A stretch of DNA of 23,333 nucleotides from Isoetes engelmannii (Eukaryota > Streptophyta > Lycopodiopsida > Isoetales > Isoetaceae). Positions 19,843 through 23,333 of the stretch are shown piece by piece. Both the position numbers and the translations under genes were made by a program. Where the stretch lies: positions 1-23,333 of the forward strand of contig JAANSK020249274.1 of NCBI GenBank assembly GCA_011763485.2, written 5' to 3'. Numbering within the stretch: the stretch's first letter is position 1; the number at the start of each line of letters is the position of its first letter. A model generated the notes under the pieces. The model searched no databases, had not been told where the DNA came from, and worked only from the letters and a program-made list of their open reading frames with translations.

Positions 19843-20618
19843 CGATGTTGCACATTTCCCTAAAGGTATGCCCAAACACAACGTGGTCACTAATGTGTTT
19901 GAAGAAATGTAGTCCCTCTCTTGACAAAGTAATGCCGAAGAGTCAATAATAGTCGTGTTAGAAAAGTTCATGTTGTAAGACCGCATAACGTGAAGATCTA
20001 ACGTCAAAGAAGTTCTTGACAGAAAAAACATACTCTCATTGAAGATGGAGTATTATTGTGACCCCCCAAAACAAATGTTTTTTCATTTCTACAGGCTGGA
20101 AACCTCAAGACCATGTATATTCACAAATCCCAAAAAACTAAAGAAAGTTCCATGGATCAATGCATCTAATACTTTGGAGTTAATAGTTTTTTGTTAGCTG
20201 AAACGAGTGGTGTAGGAAAATCAGGCAGAAATGATAGATAGAATCCAACAAGTGGTGCCAAGTATAACGCGTTATGCTGAGAGGCGATAATGTCTTTTTG
20301 TTTTGGCCAAAAAACAGTTATTCAGTTTTTAGCAATTTGAAACTTGTTCTTGACTAATTCGAACATGCTAATATGCAATCAGAATTCCCAACAATCTACT
20401 CGGACCTACTAAAACGTCATGTTAGTAATCAAACCTCAATAAAGTGCTCTTTTCGCCTCACTTGAGATGTTGTTATCATAGATGGATGATAAAGAGAGGC
20501 CACCTGTAGAAAAACAATACTATAAGAAAAGAATGTGAAATACACACAAAAGATTGCAATTGGAAGAAAATTATACAACGAGACGATGAGAAATACAATA
20601 AAAAAGAAAGAGGAAAAG
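19843..20618. other. P450 upstream region
   Basis: This should hold the P450 promoter and leader, read leftward. The P450 frame stays open upstream to 20,031, adding 63 residues without a membrane anchor or clear transit-peptide features. No confident TATA box was seen; GAATATACATGG on the minus strand at about 20,115 is only a weak candidate. No gene lies in the rest. Confidence 0.4.
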
Positions 20619-21075
20619 TCATGACATAGATGTTCCAGAGATTATATTGAAATCAACCCTTGTTTGATCATTCTCCAAATCTGATGGTGAAACATTTTCT
20701 AGCCATGCTGCTAGAATTAACACAGCAGGAGTGATCTTGTTAGGACGTCTAGATGAGAAAAAGGCCACCTGAGGAGCAGCTCTTGATCCTATAACTGTTC
20801 CATAGAAGTTGATACTTGCAGTCGTGTTTGTTGTTGAATTAATGTAGTTCTGTAATGCTAATCCATTTGAATAACTGATTGTAATTCCAAGAACTGTAGG
20901 AATTGCAGGAAATGCAGTGTTACCTCTTACTGAAGGCATGATGGCTATAGTTCCCAAAACTTCTGCATTTGAAAGTGCAATTCCTTTTGCAACTGAGGAA
21001 CCATTTCCACCACTTTCACACAGAAGTTATTTTTCCTTTAAACCTTAGTCCTTGCCTGTGAGACATGGCACTTCA
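20619..21075 (-). pseudogene. Subtilisin-like serine protease (plant subtilase) pseudogene fragment
   Basis: Minus-strand translation follows the middle of plant subtilases. First comes the PA-domain part (LLCESGGNGSSVAKGIALSN, standing where family members read KIVLCERGGNGxVAKGxxLxN). Next are AFPAIPTVLGITISYSNGL and LQNYINSTTNTTASI, then VAFFSSRRPNKITP, ILAAW and FNIISGTSMS with the catalytic-Ser box. Damage is clear. Two stops precede and interrupt the KIVLC region (near 21,047 and 21,029). About eleven residues (the EILKPDxxAPG block) are missing between ITP and ILAAW. SSRGPN has become SSRRPN, and a TGA replaces the Cys codon right after GTSMS. The Asp and His catalytic regions and the C-terminal part are absent. 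Active homologues are secreted proteases. It is a host-gene relic, not a working enzyme. Confidence 0.85.
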
Positions 21076-21488
21076 ATCTTGTCTTTGCTTTCAAGTTTTT
21101 CTCTTCTGATCTTTGGACCGCTTATTAGTGTAGGAAGAGGAGGAACTACTTCAGTTATGCCAGATAAATCACGATATTACCAGGAAAATCTGCAAAGTCC
21201 GCCATAGCTAGCTGAACGCAAGCTAGGTAAAAGTACTCTGATGATGCCTACATGGTTTCTTCTTCCAGATTATTCGCCTCAAACATGGCAAAATTTCGAA
21301 CTGTACAGGGCCAAATTTTGCCCCAAACAGGGCATATTTTGAAGCAGGGCAATATTTTGAAGCAAGCTGATGCTGATGGTTTCTTCCAAACAGGAAGATT
21401 TTCTGAGTAGTCCAGTCGTTGCTCCAGATTGAATCCGCTGCCCCGTTACATGGCCGCTTTCCCAGCTAAGGGTAAAGTTCCCTTCCCC
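21076..21488. other. Subtilase flank, no gene
   Basis: Directly upstream of the pseudogene the minus frame stays open for about 40 codons (ending in the Cys region), but the residues no longer resemble subtilases. A small duplication of ATATTTTGAAGCA lies at about 21,331-21,365. No other gene was recognised. Confidence 0.4.
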
Positions 21489-21634
21489 TAAGCCCAGCAA
21501 AAATCCCCTGCTTCTGATCATCGGTTAAGCCCAGCAAAAGTCCCCTGCTTCTGATCCTCGGTTAAGCCCATAAAATCTCATGTTTCTGTCATGATTTAAG
21601 CCCAGTGAAAAAACCTCCTGTTTTTTCTCATTCT
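21489..21634. repeat. Four-unit minisatellite, 34-38-bp units
   Basis: Units start TAAGCCCA at 21,489, 21,526, 21,563 and 21,597. The first two (37 bp) differ at two positions; the third (34 bp) and fourth are progressively diverged. This decay along the array suggests that the first two were duplicated most recently. Confidence 0.9.
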
Positions 21635-21878
21635 CTATATCTGTTGATGACTAAAGTATTGTGGTATGCAGAGACTGAGGGGTATCTGGCCTGGTAATTC
21701 CTCTCCAGTGTAAAAGGACTGACCAGAATAATTCTGCCCATTTCCAAGTACTACAGCAGCAGGAAAATCTCTGTCCAATCTCTCATTGTAAAGTCCCAGA
21801 TTTATAGACTGGATTCCTCATGCAGGTCATGCAGATGGTTAATCTAAAAGCAAAGAGGAAAGAGCAGCTAGAAATATT

Positions 21879-21942
21879 GCAGCTGAAAATGCGCTCCTCT
21901 TGAAAAATCTGCAGCTGAAAATGGGCTCCTTTGGAAACCCAC
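21879..21942. repeat. Two-copy 32-bp tandem duplication
   Basis: GCAGCTGAAAATGCGCTCCT at 21,879 recurs at 21,911 as GCAGCTGAAAATGGGCTCCT. Confidence 0.8.
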
Positions 21943-22900
21943 CACGAAATACCAGCCAAACCACGAAAAGCCATTGACAGGAGGAAAAGAGCTTAGATTA
22001 CCTGATTAAATGTACGACCAGCGGACCAGCAGCGGCTCCAAACGCGAAATGGAGCTCCTTCCCACCAAGGAGAAAAAATGTCACATTTGGAAAAAACATT
22101 CGAGGAAACAGAGCTCTGTGTTTTTTTGGCAAAAATAATCAGATGCCACAGAAAGATGAAATACATAAGATGAAACGCGAAAGCCTATTCATTGAGAAGA
22201 GCTTAACAGATACTACTCACCTTTTGAAGATTTTATTGGAAAGGTGATCACAGATCCAAATTTATCAATATGAGTTTAGCCAATGTGGGTGCCTGAATGG
22301 ATCCAGGGTCAGACCAATGAAGTTCATCCATCTTACAATTAGAGAACCAGAGAGATTTGAAAGGGAATAAGAAGATTACATATAATAATTTGATCAGCTC
22401 TTCTTCCTTATAGGAAGAGATACAGAGATACAATTTCAACGTCTAAACAGGTTCAGGACCGGAAAAAAAAAAGATAAATTGATTCATACCACTTTTAGTA
22501 TTTCTAGCTTATGGAGGTAAGGCAAAGCTTTTGAATCGTTCTTAGCCGCCGAGCCGACATCTGTTTCTGGGTGGCATAAATAAAAAATAAAACTCACTAT
22601 GAAGGATCCAGAATGTCGGGCCCATTCTATGAAACCTCCATGAGCTCTTGAAAACTGTATTTAATGGGCAGCCATGTTAGCTGTATGCACTAAGGGTCCA
22701 AAATAAAAGTCATGGTTAGTTCGGTCCGTTTCTCCGTCTTTAAAATTAGGCCGGATTTCCACTATTGGTAGGCTAGAAAATGACGTGTATTTTTTTTCCA
22801 GGCGGAAATGCAAAATTGCCGGCAATTGCTATACCCTACAATTCCACGAGAACGGCAGTTTCGTAACACGTCATAAACAGCGTGGATCCTCGTCTCTTTC
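21943..22900. other. No recognisable gene
   Basis: Short frames only (for example 22,248-22,439, -). The right part (about 22,700-22,900) may be the promoter of the gene that appears to start near the window edge, but no specific element was identified. Confidence 0.4.
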
Positions 22901-22901
22901 T

Positions 22902-23036
22902 TTTTGCACAAATCGTTTTCCTCGAATCGTTCCTCCTCATCTCTTTTTTTTTTCACAAATCGTTTCCCTCAGGTTGTTCCTCTTCATCTGTTTTTGCACA
23001 AATCAGTTTCCTTCAAATTGTTTCTCCTCTCATCAG
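22902..23036 (+). repeat. Three degenerate 42-47-bp pyrimidine-rich repeats
   Basis: Each unit has the pattern T-run, (G)CACAAATC(G/A), GTTTCC(T/C)TC, (A/G)-TTGTT-CTC and CATC. They are centred at about 22,902-22,943, 22,944-22,990 and 22,991-23,036. Because units are close to 45 bp, overlapping frames stay open with repetitive hydrophobic peptides; I treat these as by-products. A CU-rich tract just before an ATG (23,039) resembles a plant 5' leader. Confidence 0.75.
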
Positions 23037-23104
23037 AAATGGACATAAAGCATATTTTTGCAATTGCAGCTTTTATGTACTACTGGTTTAAGACATTCCT
23101 CTAA

Positions 23105-23333
23105 AGTAAACACGTTTCTCCAAAGAAATTAGATGATATGGTTCCAAAACCTATTTGGGAACGTATCCATATGCTGGATCAGTCTGCTGCAAAAGGGCTA
23201 GAAGCTTGTAAATTATGGGCACGGTTAGTTGATTTTAACAGTGTCTCAGAGAAGAGTGTAGATCACAGTGACTGCAATGAGCCACTTGGAAGCATCAAGA
23301 GTATTTTCTGCAATTTGACAACTACTGTAGACT
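23105..23333 (+). CDS. Partial candidate exon running off the right edge, unassigned
   Basis: After the TAA at 23,102-23,104, the same frame is open for all 76 remaining codons. The peptide looks like genuine protein: amphipathic and charge-balanced, with PKPIWERIHMLDQSAAKGLE, ACKLWARLVDF and NEPLGSIKSIF. Codon use is unlike the low-complexity DNA to the left. Possible acceptor-like AG sites occur at 23,106-23,107 (TCTAAAG) and 23,122 (TCCAAAG). A 21-codon frame starting at the ATG at 23,039 ends at that same TAA; it could be an upstream ORF or a broken start. I do not recognise the family, and the gene's remainder lies outside. Confidence 0.4.

Noticed and set aside
22785-23104. Three overlapping plus-strand frames of 66-87 codons
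   Set aside because: They arise from 45-bp pyrimidine-rich repeats that stay open in several frames; low-complexity Phe/Leu/Ser peptides.
1-23333. LTR retrotransposon, CRISPR array, or bacterial-type operon
   Set aside because: No LTR pair with primer-binding site, no gag/integrase/protease motifs and no spaced short repeats with unique spacers were found; the sequence is plainly eukaryotic, with spliced genes.

Overview
This is a plant nuclear window, AT-rich apart from a few GC-rich islands. The plant assignment rests on a spliced cytochrome P450 of the CYP85 clan, a plant subtilase pseudogene, the last exon of a cinnamoyl-CoA/dihydroflavonol reductase-like gene, and a CACTA transposon end. 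I cannot place it in a lineage. The very short introns (62-115 bp) and the non-LTR reverse transcriptase type fit many land plants, seed-free ones and gymnosperms included.

The left third (1-9,000) is mostly non-coding. It holds a GC-rich fold-back hairpin (138-279), diverged direct repeats, the subterminal repeat array and terminus of a CACTA element (about 2,357-2,881), and then the broken remains of a tyrosine-recombinase gene (about 2,990-3,880). An orphan terminal exon of a CCR/DFR-like reductase lies at 8,743-8,878 (+).

The middle (9,000-17,200) contains direct repeats, microsatellites and one small plausible gene (10,093-10,476, +). A degenerate LINE-type retrotransposon (about 12,110-13,870, -) carries recognisable reverse-transcriptase motifs. 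A second LINE scrap (about 16,920-17,205, -) carries a perfect 48-bp internal duplication. A tRNA-derived SINE-like head lies at 16,354, with a 25-A run at 16,737.

The right third holds the main gene: a P450 on the minus strand (17,832-19,842) that I could assemble exon by exon. It has nine exons, all eight introns are GT-AG, the reading frame stays open throughout, and the product is 457 aa with the I-helix, ExxR, PxRF and heme-binding motifs. About 0.8 kb upstream of it is a subtilase pseudogene. After several short tandem repeats, an open reading frame runs off the right edge on the plus strand, behind a pyrimidine-rich repeated leader. It is probably the start of another gene.

No multi-gene system or cluster can be demonstrated. 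The most notable items are the intact compact P450 with an atypical C-helix, the tyrosine-recombinase fossil in a plant context, the CACTA terminus with its 70-71-bp hairpin-bearing repeats, and the unusually many two-copy tandem duplications across the window.
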